NCBI RefSeq assembly: GCF_001704295.1 | Contig: NZ_CP012334.1 | Span: forward strand, 880,084 to 944,083 | DNA length: 64,000 bases | Direction of reading: 5' to 3' | DNA from: Bordetella sp. H567 | GTDB taxonomy: Bacteria > Pseudomonadota > Gammaproteobacteria > Burkholderiales > Burkholderiaceae_B | In this document: positions 35,985-46,796 of the stretch, piece by piece | Layout of the letters: every line of letters begins with the position of its first letter | How positions within the stretch are numbered: the first letter of the stretch is position 1 | Made by a program: the position numbers and the translations under genes | Notes under the pieces: generated by a model | The model's input: only the letters and a program-made list of their open reading frames with translations | What the model was told of the DNA's origin: nothing | Databases searched by the model: none

Positions 35985-36061
35985 TGGCGGAGCGGACGGG
36001 GCTCGAACCCGCGACCCCCGGCGTGACAGGCCGGTATTCTAACCAACTGAACTACCGCTCC
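35985..36061 (-). tRNA. tRNA-Asp (GTC)
   Basis: On the minus strand the sequence begins GGAGCGGTAGTTCAGTTGGT, has the anticodon GTC in CCTGTCACG and the T-loop GGTTCGAGCC, and ends in an encoded CCA (35985-35987). The acceptor arm GGAGCGG pairs with CCGCTCC. It is the last of three tandem tRNA genes. Confidence 0.97.
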
Positions 36062-36125
36062 GCAGCGGTGTATTTGGACAACATCGCGAACGACGCTGAA
36101 CCTACAACCTTGCCAACATTTAAGT

Positions 36126-36201
36126 TGGCGTCCCCTAGGGGATTCGAACCCCTGTACTCACCGTGAAAGGGTGATGTCCTAGGCCTCTAGACGAAGGGGA
36201 C
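36126..36201 (-). tRNA. tRNA-Glu (TTC)
   Basis: On the minus strand: GTCCCCTTCGTCTAGAGGCC, anticodon TTC in CCCTTTCACG, T-arm GGGGTTCGAATCCCC and encoded CCA at 36126-36128. The acceptor stem GTCCCCT pairs with AGGGGAC. The position-1 G, TCTAGAGG D-loop and TTC anticodon are typical for tRNA-Glu. Confidence 0.97.
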
Positions 36202-36233
36202 CTTGAACGTGATACTGCAACTTCGCTTTCGAC

Positions 36234-36309
<76 letters not shown>

Positions 36310-36543
36310 GTGTACTTCTAGCGAAATACCAGGCAAAAGTCCTGCAAAATCAGCGCTGGGAATTGCAGCATGACTGCTCACTGCGACTGTTCTTGCCGGC
36401 TTTTTGACTGTGCCGTTGGCGAAGAAACGAGATTATGCACGACTTTTTTTGGGCGTGCAAGTTGGCCCGCTGCGGTGCGCAGGCATGGCAAATGCCGCCC
36501 GGCAGGCCCGCTGAAGCCTATGAGACCGCGCAAGGAGCATCAC

Positions 36544-37596
<1,053 letters not shown>

Positions 37597-37645
37597 GCTT
37601 GCGCTGGGCGATGACCGGCGTTCCGCCGCAACGCGCCCGTAGCCG

Positions 37646-39271
37646 CTACACCGTGGGCCGCCGCCGCGTCCCCAGCAGGACCAACAGACCCAGCGCCACC
37701 GCGCCCATGATCGCCATGTTGCCGGTGCGGACATAAGGCGTCAGCCCGGTCATGCCCTGCACGGTGGTTTCCAGCGCCGTCATCCGCATGGCCGGCGCCT
37801 GTGCCAGCACGCGGCCTTCGGGGTCGATCGACACGGTAAGCCCGGTATTGGTCGCCGCCAGCATCGGCCGCGCGGTTTCCAGGGTGCGCATGCGTCCGAT
37901 CTGCAGGTGCTGGCGCAATGCCCAGGTGTCGCCGAACCAGCCCAGGTTGCTGATATTCACCAGGATGGAGGCGCCCGGTTCGCCGTTCGCGCCTGGCCGT
38001 ATCGCCGGCAGCAGTTCCTCGCCGAACAGGTCCTCGTAGCAGATGTTCAGCGCCAATTGCTGGCCCGCGATATCAAATGGCGCCTGGCGCGTATCGCCCC
38101 GGTCGAAATCGCCCAGCGGGATGTCCAGCAGGCGCACGAACCAATGAAAGCCCGGCGGTACGAACTCGCCCCAAGGCACCAGGTGCTGCTTGTCGTAGCG
38201 CATGGCCACGTCGCCCGTGCGCAGTGCTTCCACCGGCGTGGTGCCGTCGAAGGCGACCGCACTGTTGGTGTAGCGGTCGCGGCCATCGACCACGCGATGC
38301 AGCGGCACGCCCATCACGATGGTGGCCTGGCGTTCCTCCGCGATGCGGCGCCACAGGTTCCAGGCGCGCGGATCTAGCTGGTCCTGGAAGACGGGCAGCA
38401 CGGTTTCCGGCAGGATGATGATCCGCGGCGCGGGCGAGCCCGTCGCCGGCGGCATGGATGCCTGGTTCATATGCTGCAGCAGGCCTTTTTCCATCAGCCC
38501 GGGATCGAATTTCTGCGACTGTTCGATGTTGCCCTGGATCAGGCGAACCTGCAGCGGCACACCCTGGGGGCGGGACCATTCGATGCGCGACATGCCCCAG
38601 CCGGCCAGCGCGACGACGACGGCCAGCGCGGCGGCCACGCCATCGCGTGGATCGCGCGGCACGTCGGCCGGCCGCCACAGCGCGGCCAGCGCGGCGGCCG
38701 CGAAGGCCGCCAGCCAGGCGATGCCGTACACGCCCACCACCGGCGCCCAGCCGGCGTAGGGGCTGTCCACGTGCGCGTAGCCGATGTTCAGCCAGGGAAA
38801 GCCCGTCCACAGGGTGCCGCGCACCCATTCCAGCGCCGTGAAACCGCAGGCGAAGGCCAGGGCGGCGCGCAGCCGGCGCGCCGGCGCGGCATCGGCCGAC
38901 AGCGGCGCCAGCCAGCGCGCGAGTACACCGCCCGCGGAGGGAAACAGCGCGATGAATCCCGACAGGGCCAACACGCCGGCGGCGGCCAGCGGCGAGGAAA
39001 GGCCGCCATAGTCGTGCATGCTGACGTACAGCCAATACAGGCCTAGGGCGTAGCACGCGAAGTGGAATATCCAACCGTCCCACAAGGCCCGCCGCAGCGT
39101 GGGCGCGGCCAGCTGCCGGCGTGCCAGGATCGCCAGCATCACGACCTGCACCAGCGCCAGCGCGCCGTCGGGCAGGGGATCGGGCGCGAATGTCAGGGCT
39201 TGAACGGCGCCGGCCACGGCCATGCAGGCCGCGCCCGTTGCCCGGGGGTGGCGCGTCATCAAGGAGGTCAT
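37646..39271 (-). CDS. lnt: Apolipoprotein N-acyltransferase Lnt
   Basis: Lnt adds the third acyl chain to bacterial lipoproteins in the inner membrane. The 541-residue protein has about six N-terminal transmembrane helices and a nitrilase-like periplasmic domain whose catalytic triad is visible: Glu in [11 protein letters not shown], Lys in [14 protein letters not shown] and Cys in [11 protein letters not shown]. The ATG at 39271 overlaps the corC stop as ATGA. TssJ and the other lipoproteins at the left of the window would be substrates. Confidence 0.96.
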   Translation of the reverse strand: MTSLMTRHPRATGAACMAVAGAVQALTFAPDPLPDGALALVQVVMLAILARRQLAAPTLRRALWDGWIFHFACYALGLYWLYVSMHDYGGLSSPLAAAGVLALSGFIALFPSAGGVLARWLAPLSADAAPARRLRAALAFACGFTALEWVRGTLWTGFPWLNIGYAHVDSPYAGWAPVVGVYGIAWLAAFAAAALAALWRPADVPRDPRDGVAAALAVVVALAGWGMSRIEWSRPQGVPLQVRLIQGNIEQSQKFDPGLMEKGLLQHMNQASMPPATGSPAPRIIILPETVLPVFQDQLDPRAWNLWRRIAEERQATIVMGVPLHRVVDGRDRYTNSAVAFDGTTPVEALRTGDVAMRYDKQHLVPWGEFVPPGFHWFVRLLDIPLGDFDRGDTRQAPFDIAGQQLALNICYEDLFGEELLPAIRPGANGEPGASILVNISNLGWFGDTWALRQHLQIGRMRTLETARPMLAATNTGLTVSIDPEGRVLAQAPAMRMTALETTVQGMTGLTPYVRTGNMAIMGAVALGLLVLLGTRRRPTV

Positions 39272-40161
39272 TCGGCGTCGGCGGGGGGCGTTGCGGGCGG
39301 GGTGGCAGGCAGTCGCTTCACGCGCAGCCACAGGGCGCGGCGTGCGTCGGCGCGCACCACCTCGAAGCGCAGCCCGTGGCGTTCGGCGACGTCGCCGCGG
39401 CGCGGAATGCGCCCCAGTTCGCCGCCCAGCCAGCCGCCGATGCTGTCGTATTCGTCGTCGGGCAGCGCCAGGCCGAAGGTCTCGTTGAACTTGTCGATAT
39501 CCGTCGCGGCCTGGACCCGCCACTGGTTCTCGCCTTCGGGGAAGATGGTGGCTTCGTCGTCTTCGTCGAATTCGTCTTCGATGTCGCCGACGATTTCCTC
39601 CAGCACGTCTTCCATGCTGACCAGGCCGGCGATGCCGCCGTATTCGTCGATGACGATGGCCAGGTGGTTGCGGCTTTCGCGGAAATCCCGCAGCAGCACG
39701 TTCAGACGCTTGGATTCCGGCACGAAGACCGCCGGGCGCACCAGCGAGCGCAATTCGATGTTGGGCTCCAGCATGCAGCGCAGCAGGTCCTTGGCCAGCA
39801 GGATGCCCAGGATATTGTCGCGGTCGTCCTCGAACACCGGAAAACGCGAATGCGCCGTGTCGATGATGACCGACAGCAGGTACGGCAGCGGCTGCGCGAT
39901 ATCCAGCAGGTCCATGCGGGAACGCGGCACCATGATGTCGCCGACGGTGCGTTCGGACACAGCCAGCGCGCCCTTGATCATCGCGTACGACTCGCTGTCC
40001 AGCAGCTGGCGTACGTGGGCGGCCTCGAGTATGGCCTTGATGCCTTCACGGTCCTCGGGTTCGCGTCGAACCAGGGACAGCAGGCGGTCGAGCAGGGATT
40101 TGTTCGCAGGCTTGGCTTGACGCGGGGTATCCGCGTCGTTCGCAGGGTAGGGGTCAGGCAT
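39268..40161 (-). CDS. corC: CorC/HlyC-family CBS-domain protein (YbeX)
   Basis: A 297-residue cytoplasmic CorC (YbeX) protein. It has paired CBS domains (about 70-195; [17 protein letters not shown] and [29 protein letters not shown]) and a CorC/HlyC transporter-associated domain (about 210-290). The family is linked to magnesium and cobalt efflux and to ribosome metabolism through its conserved ybeZ-ybeY-ybeX neighbours. Here phoH(ybeZ), ybeY, corC and lnt lie in order on one strand. A 106-bp gap separates it from ybeY. Confidence 0.94.
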   Translation of the reverse strand: MPDPYPANDADTPRQAKPANKSLLDRLLSLVRREPEDREGIKAILEAAHVRQLLDSESYAMIKGALAVSERTVGDIMVPRSRMDLLDIAQPLPYLLSVIIDTAHSRFPVFEDDRDNILGILLAKDLLRCMLEPNIELRSLVRPAVFVPESKRLNVLLRDFRESRNHLAIVIDEYGGIAGLVSMEDVLEEIVGDIEDEFDEDDEATIFPEGENQWRVQAATDIDKFNETFGLALPDDEYDSIGGWLGGELGRIPRRGDVAERHGLRFEVVRADARRALWLRVKRLPATPPATPPADAE

Positions 40162-40267
40162 CGTCCAGCGGACAAGTTACAAAAAACCCAGCATAACCGA
40201 TGTTGTGCGGCACTTTTGTAACGTCGCGGCGGGGATTACCCCAGGGATGCGGCAACGTACGCGGCGG

Positions 40268-40876
40268 TCACCGCGGCGCGTAGGGATCGGCGATGCCTAT
40301 GTCCCCCAGCACCCGGGTCTCCAGGCTTTCCATGCGCTTGGCCTCGCGCGCCTTGATATGGTCGTAGCCCAGGGCATGCAAGGCGCCGTGGATAGTCAGG
40401 TGGGCGGCATGCGCCAATGGGGTCTTGCGCTGTTCGCGCGCCTCGCGACGCAAGACCGGCAGGCACAGCACGATATCGCCGCGCGCGACAGAGTCGGGGC
40501 CGACCCCGTATTCGAAAGTCAGGACATTGGTCGCGTAATCCCGGCCGCGGAAGGCATGGTTGAGCTGACGGCCTTCGGCCAGGCCGACCACGCGCAGGCT
40601 GATCTCCGCGCCGCGGAAGGCCACGAGTCCGTCGTCGCGTGCGGCGCAGAGCGCGCGTGCGATCCAGCGCCGCAGCCGCCAGCGGGGCAGGGCAGCGGCC
40701 TCGACGGCATATTGCACGGACAGCGAAAGGGCGATGGAATCCGCATCGGCCAGGCGTGTGCCGCCTTGTGCCTGCCGTGGCGCGTCCTGCGTCACGCTGC
40801 GCGCGCCACGGACTTGCCGCCGCTTCGCCTGTGCCCGTTCGCCGCCCGTCCGGGCGCGCGGGGCGTCACTCTTCAT
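40268..40876 (-). CDS. ybeY: Endoribonuclease YbeY
   Basis: YbeY is a zinc-dependent RNase needed for 16S rRNA 3' maturation and ribosome quality control. The 202-residue protein has the metal motif H-x3-H-x5-H in HLTIHGALHALGYDH. It is longer than E. coli YbeY by about 45 residues; the extra N-terminal part is basic (about 1-45) and overlaps phoH by 11 bases. A GTG at about 40795 would give a shorter form, so the true start is uncertain. Confidence 0.93.
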   Translation of the reverse strand: MKSDAPRARTGGERAQAKRRQVRGARSVTQDAPRQAQGGTRLADADSIALSLSVQYAVEAAALPRWRLRRWIARALCAARDDGLVAFRGAEISLRVVGLAEGRQLNHAFRGRDYATNVLTFEYGVGPDSVARGDIVLCLPVLRREAREQRKTPLAHAAHLTIHGALHALGYDHIKAREAKRMESLETRVLGDIGIADPYAPR

Positions 40877-41894
40877 CCGCCGCGGCCTGTTCGTAGGCGT
40901 CGACGATGCGCGCCACCAGCGGGTGGCGCACCACGTCGCGGCTGGTGAAGCGCGTCGTCGCGATGCCCTGTACGTCCTGCAGCACGCCCACCGCGTGCGC
41001 CAGGCCGCTCTGCTGGCCGCGCGGCAAGTCCACCTGCGAGGGGTCGCCCGTGATGACGGCCTTGCTGCCGAAGCCGATACGCGTCAGGAACATCTTCATC
41101 TGCTCCGGCGTGGTGTTCTGCGCTTCGTCCAGGATCACGAAGGCATGGTTCAGCGTGCGGCCGCGCATATAGGCCAGCGGCGCGATTTCGATGGTCTGCT
41201 TTTCGAACAGGCGCTGCACCCGTTCGAAACCCATCAGGTCATACAGCGCGTCGTACAGCGGGCGCAGATACGGATCGACCTTCTGCGCCAGGTCGCCCGG
41301 CAGGAAGCCCAGGCGTTCGCCGGCTTCCACGGCGGGCCGCGTCAGCACCAGCCGCTGCACTGTGTCGCGTTCCATCGCGTCGATGGCGCAGGCCACGGCC
41401 AGCCAGGTCTTGCCGGTGCCCGCCGGGCCGATGCCGAAAGTGATGTCGTGCTTGAGGATGTTTTCCAGGTAGTCGCGCTGGCGCGGCGTGCGTGGGCGCA
41501 GGTCGGACCGGCGGGTGCGCAGGGCGATGCCTTCGCTGTAGTCCTCCAGCGCCGGCAGCGCGGCGGCATGCAGCGCGGGCCGGCCGCCGTGCGCGGCCGT
41601 GTCGCGGCCGATGCCGATTTCGACCAGGCCCAGCTGGATATCGTCCACGGACAGCGGCTTGCGCGTGGCCTGCTCGTCGAAGCGGCGCAGGGCCTGGGCG
41701 GCCAGTTCCGCCTGTTCGCCTTCCAGCGTGATGCGGTTGCCACGGCGCGACAGCTTCACACCGAGCCCGTCGGCCAGCTGGCGCAGGTTTTCGTCGAGCG
41801 GGCCGCACAGGTTGGCCAGCTGGGCGTTATCGCCGCCCACCTGCACCGTGACGCCAGTCGGCTTGCGGGGCGCGCGCGCGCGTGCGCCCGTCAT
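40866..41894 (-). CDS. phoH: PhoH-like ATPase (YbeZ)
   Basis: A 342-residue PhoH-family P-loop ATPase. Walker A is [15 protein letters not shown] and Walker [25 protein letters not shown] and the C-terminal [20 protein letters not shown] are family hallmarks. An N-terminal KH-like region (about 15-75) precedes it. It overlaps miaB and ybeY by four and 11 bases. The family is thought to act with YbeY in RNA metabolism. Confidence 0.94.
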   Translation of the reverse strand: MTGARARAPRKPTGVTVQVGGDNAQLANLCGPLDENLRQLADGLGVKLSRRGNRITLEGEQAELAAQALRRFDEQATRKPLSVDDIQLGLVEIGIGRDTAAHGGRPALHAAALPALEDYSEGIALRTRRSDLRPRTPRQRDYLENILKHDITFGIGPAGTGKTWLAVACAIDAMERDTVQRLVLTRPAVEAGERLGFLPGDLAQKVDPYLRPLYDALYDLMGFERVQRLFEKQTIEIAPLAYMRGRTLNHAFVILDEAQNTTPEQMKMFLTRIGFGSKAVITGDPSQVDLPRGQQSGLAHAVGVLQDVQGIATTRFTSRDVVRHPLVARIVDAYEQAAADEE

Positions 41895-43303
41895 GCGGCC
41901 TCCGCGGCGTCGGCCAGGACGACCCGGGCGCGCAGCGAATTCGGATAGGCCTCGGTGATGGTCACGTCGATCATGTGGCCGATCAGCCGCGGCGGCGCCG
42001 GGAAATTGACGATGCGGTTGTTTTCCGTGCGGCCCATGAGCTCGTTTGGATCGCGCCGCGACGGTCCCTCGACCAGCACGCGCTGCGTGGTGCCCACCAT
42101 GGCGCGGCTGATGGCCGCTGCCTGCTCGGCGATGCGCGCCTGCAGCCGCTGCAGGCGCTGCAGCTTGACCGTCTGCGGCGTGTCGTCGGCCAGGTCGGCC
42201 GCCGGGGTACCCGGACGGCGCGAATAGACGAAGGAAAACGACGTATCGAACCCGATGTCGTCGATCAGCTTCATGGTTTTCTCGAAATCTTCTTCGGTTT
42301 CGCCGGGAAAGCCCACGATGAAGTCGGACGACAAGGTCAGGCCCGGGCGCGCCTCGCGCAGGCGGCGGACGATGGACTTGAATTCCAGCGTCGTGTAGCC
42401 GCGCTTCATCGCGGCCAGGACGCGATCGCTGCCCGCCTGTACCGGCAAGTGCAGGAAGGACACCAGCTTGGGCAGGCGCGCATGGGCCTGGATCAGGCGC
42501 GGCGTCATTTCCTTGGGATGCGAGGTCGTGTACCGGATGCGCTCGATGCCGGGGATCTCGTGCACGTATTCCAGCAGCATGGCGAAGTCCGCGATCTCCT
42601 CGCCGTCGCCCAGGCGGCCGCGATAGGCGTTGACGTTCTGCCCCAGCAAGGTGACTTCCTTCACGCCCTGGTCCGCCAGGTCGGCGATCTCCACCAGGAT
42701 ATCGTCGAAGGGGCGCGATACTTCCTCGCCACGCGTGTAGGGCACGACACAGAAGCTGCAGTATTTGCTGCAGCCTTCCATGATGGACACGAAGGCGGTC
42801 GCGCCTTCCACGCGCGGGGGCGGCAGCGCATCGAATTTTTCGATGCTGGGGAAGCTGATGTCGACCTGGGCGCGGCCTTCGGCCTCGCGCTGGCGGATCA
42901 GTTCCGGCAGGCGGTGCAGGGTTTGCGGGCCGAAGACCACGTCCACGTAAGGTGCGCGCTTGACGATGGCTTCGCCTTCCTGGCTCGCCACGCAGCCGCC
43001 CACGCCGATGACCAGGCCGGGCTTGGTTTTCTTCAGCTGCTGGACGCGGCCCAGGTCCGAGAACACTTTTTCCTGGGCTTTTTCGCGCACGGAACAGGTG
43101 TTGAAGAGGATGATGTCCGCGTCTTCCGGGGTGTCGGTCAGTTCCACGCCCTGCGATTCGCGCAGCACGTCGGCCATTTTGTCGGAGTCGTACTCGTTCA
43201 TCTGGCAGCCGAAGGTGCGGATGAACAGTTTGCGGGGAGAGCCGGAAGCGGAAGCGTCGGCAGGCGCGGCCGCGTCGTCGCGCGCGAGGATGGTTTCTTG
43301 CAT
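41891..43303 (-). CDS. miaB: tRNA-2-methylthio-N6-dimethylallyladenosine synthase MiaB
   Basis: MiaB is the radical-SAM methylthiotransferase that modifies A37 of tRNAs reading UNN codons. The 470-residue protein shows the three N-terminal cluster cysteines ([34 protein letters not shown]), the radical-SAM C-x3-C-x2-C in [18 protein letters not shown], and a TRAM domain at the end. The ATG at 43303 is used; the open frame continues upstream without similarity. It overlaps phoH by ATGA. Confidence 0.96.
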   Translation of the reverse strand: MQETILARDDAAAPADASASGSPRKLFIRTFGCQMNEYDSDKMADVLRESQGVELTDTPEDADIILFNTCSVREKAQEKVFSDLGRVQQLKKTKPGLVIGVGGCVASQEGEAIVKRAPYVDVVFGPQTLHRLPELIRQREAEGRAQVDISFPSIEKFDALPPPRVEGATAFVSIMEGCSKYCSFCVVPYTRGEEVSRPFDDILVEIADLADQGVKEVTLLGQNVNAYRGRLGDGEEIADFAMLLEYVHEIPGIERIRYTTSHPKEMTPRLIQAHARLPKLVSFLHLPVQAGSDRVLAAMKRGYTTLEFKSIVRRLREARPGLTLSSDFIVGFPGETEEDFEKTMKLIDDIGFDTSFSFVYSRRPGTPAADLADDTPQTVKLQRLQRLQARIAEQAAAISRAMVGTTQRVLVEGPSRRDPNELMGRTENNRIVNFPAPPRLIGHMIDVTITEAYPNSLRARVVLADAAEAA

Positions 43304-43472
43304 GTCGGAAGCCGTGGCGGGTGTAGATCCCGGGGGCGCAGAGGGGAAAAACAGAATTTTACCCTGGATGCCATCCGGTCTTGGTATTGTCTCGGTCCGG
43401 CCCGGACAGGAGGCCGGATACGCGTTCGACCGCACGGGGCGGCGCCGCGCAATCACCGATGGCAGAGGGAAT

Positions 43473-44222
43473 ATGTTCCAGAACAAGGGCTCGCGCGGCA
43501 ATGCGCGTCGCGACCGGACGGCGCGCCGCGCACGCGTCGATGCCAGGGCACGCTGGGTAGGGGCCTGGGTCCTGGCGCTGTTGCTGATCGGCTGCCTGTC
43601 GCTGTTCGTGGACCTGCCCCTGGCCCGGTGGCTGCATGCCAACGTGACGCCCACCGTCGACCAGGTATTCAAGTGGATAGGCAAGGTGGGCGACAGCAAC
43701 AACTACGCGTGGATCGTCCTGCTGGTCTATATCGCCGCGATGGCGGGGCTGCGGCGCGGCCGGGATGGTGCCGCAGGCGGCGCCTATGAGCGCGTGGCGC
43801 GCGGATCCCTGTTGCTGATGGCGGCGTGGATCGCCGGCGGCATCGTCACGGGCCTGCTCAAGCAGACGGTGGCGCGCGCGCGGCCCGAATTGTTCTTCGA
43901 GCAGGGCTTCTATGGGCTGGGGCAGGCCTTCCAGGGCAAGCCCTTCAATTCCTTCCCGTCCAGCCATGCGCTGACGGCCTTCGTCCTGGCCTCGGCGATC
44001 GCGGTGGCGGCGCCGCGCTGGCGCTGGCCCGTCTATGCGGTGGCCGTGCTGGCGGCGGTGAGCCGCCTCGTGAACCTCGATCATTTCGCCTCCGACGTGA
44101 CGGCATCGGCGTTGATCGCGATCACGGCCGTGCATGCGATCAGGCCGTGGGTCATGGACGGCGCCTACCGCTGGCCCACCCGCCCGCCCTGGCGCTGGTT
44201 CGCCCGGGAAGCCGGGGGCTGA
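43473..44222 (+). CDS. PAP2-family membrane phosphatase
   Basis: A 249-residue integral membrane phosphatase of the PAP2 family. The three active-site motifs are visible: K-x6-RP in [22 protein letters not shown], and SR-x5-H-x3-D in [13 protein letters not shown]. About five transmembrane helices are present after a basic N-terminus. AGAGGG precedes the ATG at 43473. Members dephosphorylate lipid phosphates such as undecaprenyl pyrophosphate or phosphatidic acid; the substrate here is unknown. It is divergent from miaB. Confidence 0.92.
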   Translation: MFQNKGSRGNARRDRTARRARVDARARWVGAWVLALLLIGCLSLFVDLPLARWLHANVTPTVDQVFKWIGKVGDSNNYAWIVLLVYIAAMAGLRRGRDGAAGGAYERVARGSLLLMAAWIAGGIVTGLLKQTVARARPELFFEQGFYGLGQAFQGKPFNSFPSSHALTAFVLASAIAVAAPRWRWPVYAVAVLAAVSRLVNLDHFASDVTASALIAITAVHAIRPWVMDGAYRWPTRPPWRWFAREAGG

Positions 44223-44275
44223 GCATTGCGGCACCGGTCCCGCGATGGCATCGACGTCCGCGGGCACGGAACGGT

Positions 44276-45133
44276 TCAGCCGCCGTCCTGCTCCAGTTTT
44301 TTGGCGACGCGCCTGGCCAGGTCCAGCAGGGGATCATCGGACGGATACAGTTCGTGCCTGCCCACGATGGGAAAGCTGTGGCCTTTCCAGAATGTCCGTG
44401 GGTCGAAACGAAACTTGGCGACCAGGCGCCGCCCGAAGTCCATTTCATGATGCAGGTACAGCGCTTTCTGGCCGATGCCGGCGATCTCCGGATATTCCCC
44501 CAGCAGATAGCCTTCCTGCAGATGCGGCCGCACCGCGGACGGCGGACACACGCTGGACAATCGCACCGTCTGCAAGCCGGCTTCCGCGCTGACCGTGATG
44601 CCGCCGCTTAGATAGGGCACGCCCAGCACGAACACATAGGCTTCCCGATCCGCGCCATGGCTGGCGAAGGACGCGGCGATCCGCAGGGAGTGCGTGACGT
44701 CGAGCAGGGGCGTGGCGCACACCTCGTAATGCTGGAGTATGGCCCAGCGCACGATGCCGTGGCGTCCCATGCGCTCCATGCCCAGCAACCCCGCCGCCAG
44801 GTATTCCTCGGCCAGGATTTTTTCGGCGGCCGTCAGCCTGGCGAAGCGCTTGCGCAGCTCGTCCAGGCTGGGGTTCTTATGTCCCGTGCCGCGCAGCAAG
44901 CTGGGCTTCAGCGAGGAGTACCCGGCGCGGTTGCGATAGTCGCCCCCTTGGCCGCGGAACAGCAGGATATGGTCGCGATTGTGGAATTGCAGTTCGGCGA
45001 CCTTGGTCGCCAGATCGAAATACGAGGCCACTTCATAGGCCGCGGCCTTGCGATAGTCCTGCCGCTGCACGACGGTCGCGCCCGGCGATCCGTTGGTGAA
45101 GGACCATAGCTTGTACTCGGTAATGGTCTCCAA
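44276..45133 (-). CDS. FRG-domain protein
   Basis: A 285-residue soluble protein with an FRG domain (named for its conserved FRG): LFRGQGGDYRNRAGYSS near residue 60, then LQHYEVCATPLLDVTHSLRIAASFAS near residue 135. The function of the domain is not settled. In-frame there is no ATG at the 5' end; the TTG at 45133 follows AAGGAA by seven bases and gives METITEYKLWSF. It starts 61 bp after the PheC-like gene and could share its transcript. Confidence 0.85.
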   Translation of the reverse strand: METITEYKLWSFTNGSPGATVVQRQDYRKAAAYEVASYFDLATKVAELQFHNRDHILLFRGQGGDYRNRAGYSSLKPSLLRGTGHKNPSLDELRKRFARLTAAEKILAEEYLAAGLLGMERMGRHGIVRWAILQHYEVCATPLLDVTHSLRIAASFASHGADREAYVFVLGVPYLSGGITVSAEAGLQTVRLSSVCPPSAVRPHLQEGYLLGEYPEIAGIGQKALYLHHEMDFGRRLVAKFRFDPRTFWKGHSFPIVGRHELYPSDDPLLDLARRVAKKLEQDGG

Positions 45134-45194
45134 GGCATTGTTCCTTCGTCGCGGCGCCCGCGGGTGCCGCGGGACGCCGTGCTGAATGCGTGCG

Positions 45195-45989
45195 TTACTG
45201 GCCCAGCCACTTCGTCCGGATCTGCGCGTATTCCCCGCTGGCCTGGGCCAGGTGCAGCCATTGATCCACGAACTGCTTGAACACATCGTCGCCCTGGGGC
45301 AGCAGATAGGCCATCTCCGCATACTGCAGCGGCTTGTCCGGGTTGACCGCGCACAGCTCCGGGTGGGCCTTGCTTTGCACGATGGCCTCGGCCGCCTCGG
45401 TGACGAAGACATCGGCCTGGCCCTTGATCAATTCGTCGAAGATGGTCAGGTTGTCCGGATGCATCGTCAGTTTCGCATGGCTCAGCCGCGTCTTCGCGAA
45501 ACGTTCGTTGCTGCCGCCGGGATTGGCGATCACCCGCACCGAGGGCTGGTCGATGGCCTCGACGGTCTGGAACCGGGACACGTTCTCGCAGCGCGTCAGC
45601 GGCGTCTTGCCGTTGATCATATAGGGGATGCTGAAATACGCCTGCTTCTGGCGCTCCAGCGACACCGAAATGCCGCCGGCCGCGATATCGCATTTGCCGG
45701 CGACGAAATCGGGCAGCAGGTTCGCCCACGTGGTCTTGATGTACTGCGGCTTGGCCTTCAGCGCGGTCGCCAGTGTCTGCATCAAATCCACGTCGATGCC
45801 TTCGAACTCGCCTGGCGCATGCTGGAAGCTGAAGGGCTTGTAGTCGCCCGGCGTGCAGACGCGCAGCACGCCGCTTTGTTCGACGCGGGCCAGCGCCGAG
45901 CCGGCGGCGGCCGGCGGGGCGGCCGTGGGGGCCTGGGCGAAGGCCAGGGCCTGGATGGACAACAGGGTCAGGGCGGCAAGGATCTTCAT
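45195..45989 (-). CDS. PheC-like periplasmic cyclohexadienyl dehydratase / solute-binding protein
   Basis: A 264-residue exported protein with a signal peptide (cleavage about residue 19) and the type II periplasmic binding fold. It closely resembles PheC (cyclohexadienyl/arogenate dehydratase), which makes phenylpyruvate or phenylalanine in the periplasm: SGVLRVCTPGDYKPFSFQ, DIAAGGISVSLERQKQAYFS, VIANPGGSNERFAK, MHPDNLTIFDELIKG and HPELCAVNPDKPL. The glutamate in VTEAAEAIVQSK matches the position of the catalytic Glu of PheC as I recall it. A plain amino-acid-binding protein is the alternative. Confidence 0.78.
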   Translation of the reverse strand: MKILAALTLLSIQALAFAQAPTAAPPAAAGSALARVEQSGVLRVCTPGDYKPFSFQHAPGEFEGIDVDLMQTLATALKAKPQYIKTTWANLLPDFVAGKCDIAAGGISVSLERQKQAYFSIPYMINGKTPLTRCENVSRFQTVEAIDQPSVRVIANPGGSNERFAKTRLSHAKLTMHPDNLTIFDELIKGQADVFVTEAAEAIVQSKAHPELCAVNPDKPLQYAEMAYLLPQGDDVFKQFVDQWLHLAQASGEYAQIRTKWLGQ

Positions 45990-46320
45990 GGGCGGGATTC
46001 CATCGTGACGGGAAAGTGCAAGGTCCGCCCACTTTAATCGCGCCGCCGCTTTCCTTCAGTGCGGGTTTGCACGGCTTGCCAAGCCGGGGCGCCATCCGGC
46101 CGGCCGTGTTCTCGTCAGCCATCTACAATGGCGACGGTTTCGCCGCCTTCGGTCCCGACGGCCGCTTGCTGGCCACCCAGCCGCTGCCGGGCAGCCATCA
46201 TGCCAATCTTGCAATTTCGCCGGATCAGGCCTGGGTCTATGGCACTGTCAATGACAGCGAAGGAAGCCCGGGCCGGGTACACAATCCCGTCCGGGCCGCG
46301 GCTGACGCAGGAGGATCGCC
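45990..46320. other. Intergenic region pheC-like / hslR with a possible gene remnant
   Basis: 331 bp between divergent genes. On the plus strand the segment 46106-46262 reads VFSSAIYNGDGFAAFGPDGR and then LLATQPLPGSHHANLAISPD, which looks like one beta-propeller blade; its frame ends in TGA overlapping the hslR ATG. It has no credible start or ribosome site. A TACAAT at about 46124 could be a -10 element. The region is probably promoter DNA, perhaps over a gene relic. Confidence 0.35.
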
Positions 46321-46704
46321 ATGACGGGCAGGATACGGCTGGACAAATGGCTCTGGGCGGCGCGCTTCTACAAGACGCGCAGCCTTGCGGTGGAAGAAAT
46401 CGGCAAGGGGCGGGTGCTGGTCAACGACCAGCCCGCCAAGCCGGCGCGCGAAGTCGGCGAAGGCGACTACATCACCATACGCAAGGGCGAACCGCCCATC
46501 CGCGTGCTGGTGCGCGCCGTCAGCACCATACGCGGGCCTGCCGCCGCGGCGCGGCTGATGTACGACGAAACCCCGGACAGCATCGCCGCGCGCGAGCGCG
46601 CCGCCGAAATGCGCCGGCTGGCGCCGGAGCCCGCCCTGGATATCGCCCAGGGCCGCCCCACCAAGCGCGACCGTCGCCTGATCGACCAACTGCGCGGCAA
46701 ATAG
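46321..46704 (+). CDS. hslR: Heat-shock protein 15, S4-domain RNA-binding protein HslR
   Basis: Hsp15 (HslR) binds nascent-chain-bearing 50S subunits and helps recycle blocked ribosomes. The 127-residue protein has the S4 domain at residues 4-60: IRLDKWLWAARFYKTRSLAVEEI and GRVLVNDQPAKPAREVGEGD. A basic C-terminal tail (PTKRDRRLIDQLRGK) is typical. GGAGG lies seven bases upstream of the ATG. It is convergent with the permease gene. Confidence 0.93.
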   Translation: MTGRIRLDKWLWAARFYKTRSLAVEEIGKGRVLVNDQPAKPAREVGEGDYITIRKGEPPIRVLVRAVSTIRGPAAAARLMYDETPDSIAARERAAEMRRLAPEPALDIAQGRPTKRDRRLIDQLRGK

Positions 46705-46721
46705 CGGGGCTCGGCCCGTCG

Positions 46722-46786
46722 GTATGCCGCCAGTGCATCCAGGTGCATGGCGGCCGCGGTCCGCGCCGCCATGCACACTGGCATAC
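46722..46786. terminator. Large inverted repeat between convergent hslR and permease genes
   Basis: A perfect 12-base stem, GTGCATGGCGGC (46743-46754) and GCCGCCATGCAC (46765-46776), with a ten-base loop, is flanked by further arms GTATGCC...CCAGT (46722-46734) and ACTGGCATAC (46777-46786). It fills most of the gap between the two convergent genes. No T-tract follows in either direction, so it is a probable but not typical bidirectional terminator. Confidence 0.6.
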
Positions 46787-46796
46787 ACATCGCCAT

